In this document: positions 22,959 through 33,344 of the stretch, piece by piece
Position numbering within the stretch: the first letter of the stretch is position 1
How the letters are laid out: every line of letters starts with the position of its first letter
Origin: Gnomoniopsis sp. IMI 355080
Lineage: Eukaryota > Ascomycota > Sordariomycetes > Diaporthales > Gnomoniaceae
Direction: 5' to 3'
DNA: 63,623 bases
Assembly (NCBI GenBank): GCA_027946555.1
Contig: JAPEVC010000207.1
Span: 1-63,623, forward strand
The notes under the pieces: generated by a model
Databases searched by the model: none
What the model saw: only the letters and a program-made list of their open reading frames with translations
Told to the model about the DNA's origin: nothing
Position numbers and translations under genes: made by a program

Positions 22959-23252
22959 ATGAAACTCCAATACATCCCCACCATCGCGAGTCTTTGTACC
23001 ATCTCGGTCTTCGCCGCGCCCGCTCTGAAATCCAGGGCCAACTGCGCAGAGGCCGGCCAGAGTGGCCTCACGCGGGGCTGCACCGCCGACAATCTATATT
23101 TTGTCTGCACTGCTGGCGTCCAGACTCTCTACCGGTGTCAAGGAGGATGTGTTGTCGACAGTGCAGATCAGCCACGGTGCGACAATGGCGTCCTGAACTC
23201 TGCCAGCCCGATGGACGCAATCCCCCCAATCACAGTAGTACCGGTCTCTTAA
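22959..23252 (+). CDS. Small secreted cysteine-rich protein (effector-like), unknown family
   Basis: A single-exon frame of 97 residues starts at the ATG at 22959, preceded by CCGAAA. A signal peptide of about 19-22 residues (MKLQYIPTIASLCTISVFAA) is followed by a mature part of about 75 residues with six cysteines (NC, GC, VC, RC, GGC and RC), enough for three disulphides. The tail is Pro/Val-rich. The size, secretion signal and cysteine density are those of fungal small secreted proteins, including candidate effectors. I recognise no family and give no function. It faces the peroxygenase gene across a 1.2-kb shared promoter. Confidence 0.7.
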   Translation: MKLQYIPTIASLCTISVFAAPALKSRANCAEAGQSGLTRGCTADNLYFVCTAGVQTLYRCQGGCVVDSADQPRCDNGVLNSASPMDAIPPITVVPVS

Positions 23253-23978
23253 GAGATAAGATAAACTCCGTATATCCATTATGTTCAATGTAAATCATTC
23301 CCATTCTCTTGCATGTTTGTTATAGCATGGCTGTTTTCCCACGCCCCGCCCTGGGGGCCGCCCGGTGGCTTTGTGCTCTGTTTTCCTTTCCTCTTCTTTT
23401 GCTTTGTTACTTTGCATCTCTTTCTACCGGTGGCTTCCTCACGAGCTATGAAGACCACTTGGCGGCCCAGATGGAAAAGCCCGGACCGAGGTACCTACAT
23501 GAGATGTGACATGTGAACTCTAGAGCATATTGCGTCCTGGCACTTTTGATGATATATTAGAGGCAGATACCGCACGGGGTATTGATACCGTTGTTTGATG
23601 AGTTCGTTGGTGAACCCAGGGAAGCGATTACTATGTCTCAAGCCAAGGTATAGATGTGTGTTTGGGCAGTCTGGCTGAGGTTCAACAACTCATTTTAGTA
23701 GAAACCCTCACATACAGAGCCTCTATCACAAACCCCTATTGTAAATGAAACGACATTTCTGATGATGTCAATATTGTGTCATGTTTTGTATTTAAGCTCA
23801 GAGAACTATGTAATTACTCTCGATGTTTCCAGGCGTGAGACGGCTCTTTGTTCCTGGCAGGGAGTCTGCAAGTAGATAGATGCCCGCCCCGTCTCACAAA
23901 AGCAAACAGAATCGCGACACCCAGAGGCATCTCGAAGAACGATTCCTCTATAATCTCTGTTATAAACTTTGAAAAGTC
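23253..23978. other. Intergenic, no gene seen
   Basis: 3' flank of the small secreted gene and 5' flank of the tRNA gene. Nothing recognisable is present. Confidence 0.5.
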
Positions 23979-24066
23979 GGGCGTTTAGCGCAGTGGTAGC
24001 GCGCACCCTTCGCACCCTTCTAGAATCGTGTGGGTGAGGTCGCCAGTTCAACTCTGGCAACGTCCA
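23979..24066 (+). tRNA. tRNA-Ala (anticodon CGC) with a 16-nt intron
   Basis: Full cloverleaf: acceptor GGGCGTT pairs with AACGTCC, including the G3:U70 pair that is the alanine identity element. The D stem is GCGC/GCGC, the anticodon stem CACCC/GGGTG, the T arm GCCAG-TTCAACT-CTGGC, and the discriminator is A. Anticodon CGC is at 24011-24013, and the intron at 24015-24030 sits one base 3' of the anticodon as expected. The mature length is 72 nt without CCA. Confidence 0.93.
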
Positions 24067-24070
24067 CGCA

Positions 24071-24076
24071 TTTTTT
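24071..24076 (+). terminator. RNA polymerase III T-run terminator of tRNA-Ala
   Basis: TTTTTT starts 4 nt after the discriminator base. Confidence 0.8.
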
Positions 24077-24671
24077 AAACTCTTTGCTGAGCCGAGCTAC
24101 CTTCACGCTGTGATGTCGAACGGTGGGGCCACAAAGGAAACCTTAGGGAGACGTTGCTGTTCGAAATACAATACCTCGACACCTTCTAGGTATGCATATG
24201 TGCCAGGCATCATTGAATTTGCTGGACTCGACGCCGGATCGATCAGTATATCCATCGCTCGTGAATAGCCGAGTCATTGCACTAATCACATTGGATGAAT
24301 TTCAGGTGATACAATAGGCTTTTCGCAGGAATACATGAAGAGAAAGTGTGAGATTCTTTTGGCTCGGTTGGGGGGGGGGGAACGCATGACGGCGAATACC
24401 GTTGAATGACTCTCAGGATTCATCTTGTTGGCAGAATATTAATACATGGTAAAGAAGTTGCGAGGTTGACGAATTTGTTGTATTGTGGAATACAATCCAG
24501 AGGGCCCCAATTCTTGGCTACCTTGGCATGCATTCACACAGACGCCATGTGTTTGATTCTTCGTGTTCTGGACATTTTGTTCTCGCAAAGATAGCGAACT
24601 ACCTAGATACTTACAAAATCATGCATTCTCGCATTTTCCTTCTTTCCCGCTTCTTAGCCTTGACTAGGTAT
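24077..24671. other. Intergenic, no gene seen
   Basis: It contains a G10 run near 24371. It is otherwise the 3' flank of the F-box-like gene. Confidence 0.5.
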
Positions 24672-26305
24672 CTACTTAGCCCGTAATTCCTTCCTGCCTT
24701 TGGGCAAATTCTTTTGCTGATTCCGAATGTACGCATCACGCTTCCGCATCTCCGCCCGCTCACGATCCAGCGTCACCTGCTTGGCAATCCACTTATCCAG
24801 TTTCTCTGCTATCTCAGGTAACATGGTGCCAAAATGTTCGTGTTCCGAGATATCCCACCACAGCTGGTGCGGGATGACGGTCTCATCGCCAGTATGGTAC
24901 CGTGGATTCAGCCAAAACGCGTCCTCGCTGCGGATCCACTCGCAGCCACCGTCCAGGCGGTCCCACAGGTTAATGTTTAGGTGGTTGGGAAATCCACAGC
25001 GCCAGATAGCCTGGTTGTAGTTGTATCGAAGGAAGCGGTAGGCTTCGGTAATCGTTTCGCTCTTCTCCACGCCCTCTAGTTCGCCAGAATATGCATCGCG
25101 TGTGGCGTGATACAGATCCCCAACTTGATCGCGCACGAAGCAAATGCGCTGAAGGCTGGAAATTGTATTGAAGAAGATGTTCGCGGCTTTCGTGCGGTCG
25201 ACGTTGTTGCGGTGCGTGTCGACGAGGTGTGAGTGCTTCATTGCCCAGTCGACGTCGGGGGTGGGGTGCCACATGTCGCGAATGGACTCAATGTCGGCGC
25301 CGGTGACAGCCTGTTCGTCGGTGATGTCGAGTTGCTCGAGGGAGATCATACCGCTCAGCATCGGCGCGAGATCGGTGACGGGGCTTTTCAGGACACCACA
25401 TAGGGCGAAGTGCTTGACATGGGGCATGCAGTCTGCCAGCTGGGTAAGGTAAGGTCCGCGCCAACTATGCTCCAAAGTAAATCCTGTAAAAGCATCGAGT
25501 TCGTGGCCCGAGGCGAAATAGGTTACGGGATGTGCTCGATGCATGACGTACTTGAGCGAGGGAAGGGATTCGATTGCCAGTCCCGAGATTTGAACGGCGC
25601 CAACATTGAAGTCGAGCCAGAGGCGCTCGAGACGGAAGTAAGGCCAAGTCAAATGGCCGAAGTCCCAGTTGTGGCTACCCCAGGGGCACGAAAGCTCCAA
25701 CTGCCTGACTTTGAAGATGTACAACGGATAATGATGGATATCACCGCGTAGGTATTTTATCAGGTGCTTTTTGACGGCGGGTAGGATGGTGTAGGTCGAA
25801 AATTCGCTTTCCATGACATAGCGCATGGTCTCAATGTCTTGCATCGTACGGAGCACTGGATATAAGTTGGAACTGAAAGCGTAAGACAAAGAGGGATTCG
25901 AAGCTCACTCTCGATAAAATCCTCGCCCCCATATGGTCTAGGAGGATTGGGTGCGCGGCCAAGGGAGACGGTCAGCTTCTTCATGTACTCGAAACGGTGA
26001 CGGAGACAGTTTAGCTCCTTGTGTGTGTTCTGCAGCTTGTCTTCGATGGTCGCAGTGGCACGGTCGTCGATACAAATACTCTCCCACAAATACGGAGCAG
26101 TCAGCTCCCGGAAGTACTTGTTGACGAGAGTGAGTTGGCGTAGAGAACCACATCGAAGGTAGCGCTTCGCGAAGCCACGGCCACCATGTCGGCCACGGCC
26201 GTCAATCTTGGGCTTGGGATTCACAATAGGGTGGAAAATGCACTCATCAGCAATCTTCCAATGAAGTTCTACAGGCAGATCCAGGAGAGCCGTAGGGGCA
26301 GCCAT
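24672..26305 (-). CDS. F-box-like protein of unknown target
   Basis: Exon 1 is 26305-25909 and exon 2 is 25855-24672, separated by a 53-nt intron (GTGAGC...TCCAG, phase 1), giving 526 residues. The N-terminus reads LLDLPVELHWKIADEC, an F-box-like helix pair, and about residues 53-78 (SLRQLTLVNKYFRELTAPYLWESI) complete the usual fungal pattern. The long C-terminal part has irregular leucine-rich segments (LEQLDITDEQ, LPSLKYVMH), many Trp, and a basic charged tail. Such proteins recruit substrates to SCF ubiquitin ligases, but the substrate cannot be inferred. The upstream acceptor CAG (ending about 25871) does not keep frame; the one used does. Confidence 0.7.
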
Positions 26306-26974
26306 GTTGACGGTATTGTTTTTACGGGTTTGGTCAAGATGTAAGGTTACAAGTTCAAAGAAGCTGTACTATATGCACAGGATATATTGATTTTGCATGT
26401 GACATGAGTGTGGCATCATTCTTAGTTACATCCTGCCTTGAATTAGATTGTTGCGAGGGGTGTCGGGAAGGTGCGCTGGGTGCCTCGTAGATGAGGCTCT
26501 ACCTCCTAGCTAGGAGTGAATTATACCTACCTAAGTAGTTATTGTCACCCAAGTAGGGGCTCCGAGTGACTTCCACCGCTTTCTGGCAGTTGAATACAAG
26601 TCCAATTGATGATATGAATGCGCGAAGTAGCACGTATTCGAGTCTTTCGTTTAAGTCTGTGCTAGTCAGGGCCTTTCGCTTCGCAGCTTAAATACAACGA
26701 AGTGTGCGGCATGCAGATTAAGATTATATGACTTACGCCGTGCGCAAATAGTACCCTTTTGAGGACTGAAGGCAGTGAAAGAAGACGGGTCATAGTGTTG
26801 CAGTGCAAAGTAAAATGAAAATAGCACGGCTTTTGGAAGCCCATCTAGTGTCTGTCTCCTACTTGTCCTGTATATCTAGTATATCCAAAGTTTCCAACCT
26901 CACCTACAACGCCAAAAGGAGAGCCACCCCCCCTCCCGCGGGCCAAAAAACTCCCCGGACCCCAAGCCAATTGC
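26306..26974. other. Intergenic, no gene seen
   Basis: Promoter of the F-box-like gene and 3' flank of the DUF1275 gene, both on the minus strand. A near-copy of the palindrome (ACCTACCTAAGTAG) lies at about 26525. Confidence 0.5.
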
Positions 26975-27900
26975 TCAATCTTCACTATCCACCCCAGGCC
27001 AAACCACCCACACAATCACAATCCCAATCTTTAACGCCGCCGCTAACCATAACGCCCACGCGACACCTAGGCCACTGTGTGCAAACAAGCCCCCTACCAC
27101 AGCGCCAATCAGCAACATCACCGGTGCGCCCACTCTCCGGTTTCGCTCGACATTGTCTAAACGGAACAGCTCAGCATCGCTAAACAAATCACAGTAAATG
27201 CTCGTCAGCACCACGCTCGTAAGCGCATTGTACTTTAACGCGCGGCTCGTCACAGCCTGCCCGCATGCCTGGAATGCCACCAGCGCAATGGGCAGCAGCA
27301 CATCCCACGTGATGGGGTCGGTGGGCTGCGGGGGCCCGCCGGGACTGAAAGACACGATGGCAGCAGCGGCAGCGCAGAGAGTGGCCTGCAGGGCGAAGGA
27401 GGCGAGGAGGGTGCTGCGGCGCGCGGGCTTGAGGGCGCGGTGGAAGCGTGCGAAGGCGAAGGAGCCAATGCAGAAGGCGATGAGCGAGGTGCCAGATTTG
27501 ATCCAGCGGGTGGATTGGGTAGGGGCTGCGAGGCCGAGGCCGATGTAGACGGTATTTCCTGGGGGATGGTCAGTGGGGGAAGATAGAGAGAGGGTCAAAA
27601 CCCTTTGGGTGGACGGGATGCTAGGAGCGCACCGGTTTGCATAGAGACGAAGGAGCCCCAGATGGAAATAGAGGCGCTGTCGAGCAGCCCAGTGATGATG
27701 TAACAAAAGATCAACACCACGTCGGCCCAATCGCGCTTGACTTCTGCTCTGGCTGCCTTGCGGAGACGAGTGACGAGGGATTTGCGCTGCGAGAACGAGG
27801 ACCCGGCATTGAGCAGCGGTTGGTGTTCCTCGTCGACATGGTTCGTCATGGCGGGCGGTGGATTGCGCCTGACAGTGCCATAGCCGTTTATTTGACTCAT
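26975..27900 (-). CDS. DUF1275 (YoaK-type) integral membrane protein
   Basis: Exon 1 (27900-27633) and exon 2 (27558-26975) with a 74-nt intron (GTGCGC...CCCAG, phase 1) give 283 residues. A hydrophilic N-terminus of about 60 residues is followed by about six membrane segments. Family landmarks are VVLIFCYIITGLLDSAS, SFVSMQTGNTVYIGLGL and SRALKYNALTSVVLTSIYCDL. DUF1275 proteins are widespread in fungi and bacteria; their transport substrate is unknown. The exon junction falls in the conserved MQTGN motif, which supports the splice sites. Confidence 0.88.
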
Positions 27901-29201
27901 CTTTGATGTGTCGAAGGGATTTTCAAGGGGCAGCCTCTGTGTCTTCCAACCCGCCTGTGGTGTTTTAGGGGCCTTTTGGACGTTGACGGAGGAACAGAGA
28001 AAAGACCCTGAGCGTTCGCAACGGTTAGACAGAACCGACAGAGTGACGTTGATAATTGGAGCTAGTCGTGGGAAAGCATGATAGATCCCTGACTCACCTG
28101 GGTATCACTGTGGAGATCCGCTGAGGTGGCAGGGTAGGGTGGAATATGCTATCCATACTACCATAGCATCTCCCGTGGCACAACAGCTCTCAGCTGGATC
28201 TTCACTATGCCAACAGCGTTACTTTTTGCAATGCATTGGTGGCACTGGATTGAATCCCACAAGGAGCTCTTTTTTGTTTGGCTGACCTTGTTGAATATAC
28301 CACAGCTTGCCCTTCTTGACGTTTATCCCTGCAAACGTCAAGGCGTCACGGATTGCCTGTACCTGGTACTATGGTGCGTGATTTTAATAGTACTCAAACG
28401 TGAGGTGGCCAGCGATTGTCTCCGGCTACATAGCCAGACAATCATTCGTTGGATGAAGTGCCGTCCTCGGTCTGTTCTTGTCAGGCTCGACACTCTTGGC
28501 ACTTAAAGGGGACCCGAACGTGCCTATCCTATACCATGTTCCAAGGTACCTTGCCAAGCTGAAGCTGTCTCCGAAAGAGCACAGGCTAGTCCGTGTTGGA
28601 AACTTCGAGGTTGTGCCCGGTTGAATCTCGGTATTGGCTCGGCAATGGAGAGAGACCATTCGAAGTTTTGTTTGGTTCACCAAGAACTTTCGGTCGTTGG
28701 CATGCTATGAATGACTACGACAGTCCACACGACCTCCCATGATGCAGAGCTTGCTGCTGATAGAATGGCATCTTAGTAGAGGAGAGAAATGGAGACAAGA
28801 GCGGAGACGTGCACCACCATCAGCCGATGCTGGTCTGTTTCCCCAGCTCTAGTTCGCTTGTGGTTCGCTTGCAGCAAGGGGAGGAGACAAAACCGGAGCA
28901 CCAAATGCTTGAATTGTGGGTCGTCCCTTGCCCCCGGGTCCCTGGGAGACAGGGTTATAGGTTACCGTCACAGCTCTGTCCCCTGCAGCATAGCGCAGGT
29001 ACCTCTACCATAGTCAAACGCAATGGTGACGATTTAGATATATAGTGCATAGCTTGTTGGGTTGCATGTTTCTCTTGACACAACGCCCTGCCTTTTCTCC
29101 ACCGTGTATTCCCACGAAGAAAAAAGGAAAATAAAAAATCAGAAGAAGAAAAATCCACCGGATCTGTCGACAAGTCGTCCAAGTCAGGCGAACAGTCCAC
29201 C
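27901..29201. other. Divergent intergenic region
   Basis: Promoters of the DUF1275 gene (-) and the oxalate decarboxylase gene (+). A 99-codon open frame from an ATG at 28207 has hydrophobic stretches but no homology I recognise. The leader before 29202 is A-rich. Confidence 0.5.
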
Positions 29202-30784
29202 ATGCTTGTGTCACAGATACTCCTCACAGCGTCCCTCACGGGCCTGTCGCTCGCCGCGCCCCATCGCGATTCGCCCCAGCAACGTCTCGCCGCCGGTCTC
29301 GACCTTCCGGACAAGTTCAAGACCAGCGCCAAAACTGCTGCCGTCAAGAACCCATACCGTCCAGACTTCCGCGATCCCTATGACCGTGCTGTCGACCCCG
29401 AGAAGGACGGCCTCGACCCCTTGCCCTATCGCAATGGTTGGGGCGCTTCCGTGCTGGGGCCTTGGAACCCGAGCCGCTCTCGCCAGGACCCCGATCTCGT
29501 CCGCCCGCCCAGTACCGATCACGGAAACATGGCTAACATGCGCTGGAGTTTTGCCGACTCGCACGTGAGGATCGAGGTGAGTTTGACTAGAGATGAATGA
29601 AATCCCCACCCCCCCCCTTCCAAAAAAAAAAAAAAAAAAACCGCTTGACTGACCCTGTTCGCCTCACACCCAGGAAGGTGGCTGGACCCGTCAAACCACT
29701 GTCCGCGAGCTGCCCACCTCGAGTGAGTTGGCTAGCGTCAACATGCGCCTGGACGAGGGCGTCATTCGCGAGCTGCACTGGCACAAGGAGGCCGAGTGGG
29801 CGTATGTACTCGACGGCCAGGTTCGCGTTACCGCGCTCGACTACGAGGGCGGTAATTTCATCGACGATCTGCAAAAGGGCGATCTTTGGTACTTCCCCAG
29901 CGGTGTGCCACACAGTCTGCAGGGCTTGGGAGAGAATGGAACCGAGTTTCTGCTGATTTTCGATGATGGAAACTTTTCCGAGGAGAGCACATTCATCTTG
30001 ACCGATTGGCTTGGTAAGTCACTTCCCGGTTCCCTTTTTCTTTTCTTCTTTCGCGGTCGGTGTGCCTTGTCATGCTAACGTTATTATATCAGCACATACC
30101 CCCAAGTCTGTTGTCGCCGAGAACTTCCACCTCTCCCCCGAAGTCTTTGCACACCTCCCCTCCAGCGAAAAGTACATCTTCCAAGGATCTAACCCAGGCA
30201 CCATCGATGAGGAGCGCCCGACAGGCAAGCACGCCAAGAAGTCCAAGTACAACTTCACGCACAAGATGCTTGCGCAAGATCCGCTCATCACCTCTGGCGG
30301 TGAGGTCCGAATCACCGACTCCAAGAACTTCCCTATCTCCAAGACCGTCGCTGCCGCGCATGCCATCATTCAGCCTGGTGCGCTGCGCGAGATGCACTGG
30401 CACCCAAATGCTGACGAGTGGAATTTTTTCATCCGTGGAAAGGCGCGCATCACTATTTTTGCGGCCGAGGGCACTGCGCGAACCTTCGACTACTCGCCTG
30501 GTGATGTGGGAATTATCCCGCGCAACATGGGCCATTTTGTCGAGAACATTGGCGATGAGCCGATTGAAATGCTCGAGGTCTTCAAAGCAGATGAGTTCCG
30601 TGACTTCTCACTTTTCCAGTGGCTGGGCGAGACGCCACAGCGGCTAGTAGCGGACCACTTGTTCAAGGGTGACAAGGAGAACGCAGATAAGTTTTTGGCG
30701 AGCATCAAGGATGCGAAGAAAGATCCAGTGACGAAGGGTGGAGTGGAGTTTGAAGATGATGCTGAGGTGGAGAGGGAGCTGTGA
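29202..30784 (+). CDS. Secreted bicupin oxalate decarboxylase
   Basis: Three exons (29202-29576, 29674-30013, 30093-30784) give 468 residues with a signal peptide ending near AAP. Two cupin domains are present. Cupin 1 holds manganese ligands H160, H162 and E166 in ELHWHKEAEW, plus H205 in GVPHS; cupin 2 has REMHWHPNADEW and NMGHF. The active-site lid loop reads SEEST (227-231), equivalent to the SENST lid of bacterial OxdC, with its proton-donor Glu kept, so decarboxylase rather than oxidase activity is expected. The reaction is oxalate to formate plus CO2. In fungi it limits oxalate acidity outside the cell or at the wall. Intron 1 carries a C9 run followed by an A18 run (29608-29640). Confidence 0.93.
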
Positions 30785-31617
30785 GATTAGGGGCCCATGA
30801 TGCATATTTGTGACGGAGGATCTTTCATATTTTCTCTTTTTCCCTTTTGTCGACTTCACCCGCGCGAATTGTGCTGTGTAAAACACATAGATTGGGAGGT
30901 TGCATGGTGATTTCTGTATACAAAAAGTGTCGCAACGCCGCTTCATTGAATACCACATCGTTTTATCACTTTGGGTTGGTTGGGAAAGGATCTCAGAACT
31001 TCCGTGGCGGCTTGGTCACGGTATAATCAAACGTGTTCAAGTTTTCTTACTGCGACTCCGGTGGAGTAACACAGAGGGTATGTCTTCAACGTCAAGCCAC
31101 AGAAACAATGCATGTGATAGTCATGAATGACGGTGCTATGTACAACCAATAAGCTACAGTAGAACGTGAAAATGCTCTCCCTCGACCACGCTCCCCCCCC
31201 CTCTCTCTCTCTCTTTTGGTCAATAGCCTATGTGAGGAGGCTGAGAAGGATGATGCAAATTACGAGGAACCCTGGAGGGGGAGGACGCAAGAAGTATAGT
31301 ATATTAATCCCATAGGAAGTCTCTATTACGACGTGCCTGAGTACGACATGGTATGAGTATAAGAGTAAGAAGTGGGAAAGAAGGAAAAGTAGGAATAGGG
31401 ATGGAAATAAGCATCCAATGTATGCATACTATGTAGTTGTGAACAGACGCCAAGAAGACCAGTCTTGATGGGTTAGGGTTTTTAAGAATATCTACTGCAT
31501 ACTGCTATATATACTACGTAACGATTGTTATTGTCAAATAATCTATTGTGCCGGCGTAGGTAAATTGGAAAGGTCCTGAGCAAAAATATCCTCAATGAAG
31601 AATCCTCAACAAAAAAG
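30785..31617. other. Intergenic with CT microsatellite
   Basis: A C9-(CT)n tract lies at about 31190-31216. The rest is AT-rich and no gene is seen. Confidence 0.5.
31611..31616 (-). terminator. RNA polymerase III T-run terminator of tRNA-Pro
   Basis: On the minus strand TTTTTT follows the 3' end of the tRNA after one C. Confidence 0.8.
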
Positions 31618-31719
31618 GGGCCCATCCGGAATTCGAATCCGGGACCTCGCCCATCTGACGTCTTTTAGAGAGCCGGATAATAACCCGAAGGGCGAATCAT
31701 ACCGCTAGACCAATGGGCC
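31618..31719 (-). tRNA. tRNA-Pro (anticodon CGG) with a 30-nt intron
   Basis: Read on the minus strand, acceptor GGCCCAT pairs with ATGGGCC and the D region GGTCTAGCGGTATGATT is typical of tRNA-Pro. The anticodon stem is CGCCC/GGGCG with loop TT-CGG-G, and the T arm is CCGGA-TTCGAAT-TCCGG with discriminator C. The anticodon is at 31685-31687, and the intron 31654-31683 sits after base 37. The mature length is 72 nt. Confidence 0.93.
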
Positions 31720-33344
31720 ATGGTTTCAATTCGTGTTAATCCAGTAGATATAGAGTTATTTGGAATCCGGCTCGAGGATTTCTTAAGCGGATATATAGTG
31801 ATATGTGTCGGAAGGTGGGACGGGCAGGCGCCTTCTTTGTTTATATAAGATTCTACCCGGAATACAGACTTGGTCCTTTTGCTTGAGTCAATAGGCGGGA
31901 CATAGCCATTACTGTCATATGGTGAATGTTTATCCTCAAGAAATTATTCGTCTAGGCCCATTACGTCTTGAGCGTCCAGTGTTATGTAAAACCACGGTCC
32001 AAGTGATGCTGAAAGAGACTTTCGGATGAACTATAGTACCGTACCGGACTTGTACTTACGACACCTACTGTATGCCTGTCACCGGCATCATCGTCAAAGG
32101 CACGACTACGATCCATCAAGTGTACCACACCCACGACTTGGACTGAGCAATAGCCAGCGCCTAAATCTGCTGCGCGACACCAGATTCTAGTCTTGCAGGT
32201 TCCATACTTCTTCCCTGGGTACCCGATCAAGCTTTTAAGGCGACACAAAACATCTTGGCTGTCAGTTTTATGCAGAGGCATGTCTCAGGGAATTTGTGCA
32301 AGCCACATAGCTGGTCTTATCTCTCATCAGCAAAGTCAACCACGCCAGTCTACTTCGAGGCTGCACGCGCATCTTCTGTGGCGGGGCTAGAAGATGACCA
32401 GCCAATCTCGTGCTGGAGCATCTCAGTGCCTGTACGGGATGGGGGTACGTCTTAGTCCGCTACGTCTGTTGGCGGAAGGTCAAGGTCACATTCGGATCCA
32501 TTTCATGGCGGCTGTTGTGGCTGGTTATGCCCCTCAGCCGTGGACTCGTGTCTTTCATTGGACTGGGGACTCTTCTTTCTGCCCACGGATGGACCCACAC
32601 GTCAACGACAGACACCATTTCGCGAGTTGCGATGTGTGCGGGGGGACCGACCGCCTGGCCATTATTGACAGGACGGCTCGGAATGAAAATACCGTAGTAC
32701 CTTACTTTGAGGGTTATATGTCATGGTCGCGGTGGGAACTTGGGGAAAGTGTTGCTTCAGCTTCTTGACCATGGTCTAGAAGGATTCTCAGCTGACATCT
32801 AGTGACCCCACCATCGGCTTCCTCACCATCTCAGCCCTGTCTTGTCTTGCCTTTAGCCTCCCGGGCCCAATCTGATCGCATCTGTGGCTCGGCTCGATGT
32901 CTTAGGTAGGCTGTAGCCGGGGGATGCAGAGGTGGATCGCAGTACCACAGACCGCGATCACGGGCTAGCCGGGAGTTGTGCTGCATGCACGTCTGCGGCG
33001 TAAGACTTTGATCAGTACGTGCCACCCTATCACGCCGGAGAAAAGCAATTCTATCTGCCTGTTGCGGCTGCTTTTGGAAAGAGTATCCCACTCACTTCCC
33101 TTATTCACTTCTAATTTTGCCCGCTGAAGAAGATCACTCTTCTTCAGCACCACCTCTGCACTCCCCGCTCTTGACTTGTTCCCACTGCGTCGCGTCTGTC
33201 TACTTTATGGTATTCACATATCGACAGATTTTAGAACCATCATCCACGATCGGAAAGCCCATGTTATTGGCAATCCGTATCATTCGAAGCGCCAAGGAGT
33301 TGTCGTCAGGCCCGGCCGATGTCCCCCCATAGCCTTCCGTCGGC
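31720..33344. other. Intergenic 1.6 kb
   Basis: 5' flanks of tRNA-Pro (-) and the cysteine-rich membrane-protein gene (+). An ATG at 32528 opens a frame with a signal-peptide-like start (MPLSRGLVSFIGLGTLLSA) that stops at about 32698. It could be an upstream exon of the next gene or chance. No other gene is seen. Confidence 0.45.

Noticed and set aside
28207..28506. Hydrophobic 99-codon frame starting at an ATG
   Set aside because: There is no homology, no signal-peptide pattern, no splice context and the codon use is random-like.
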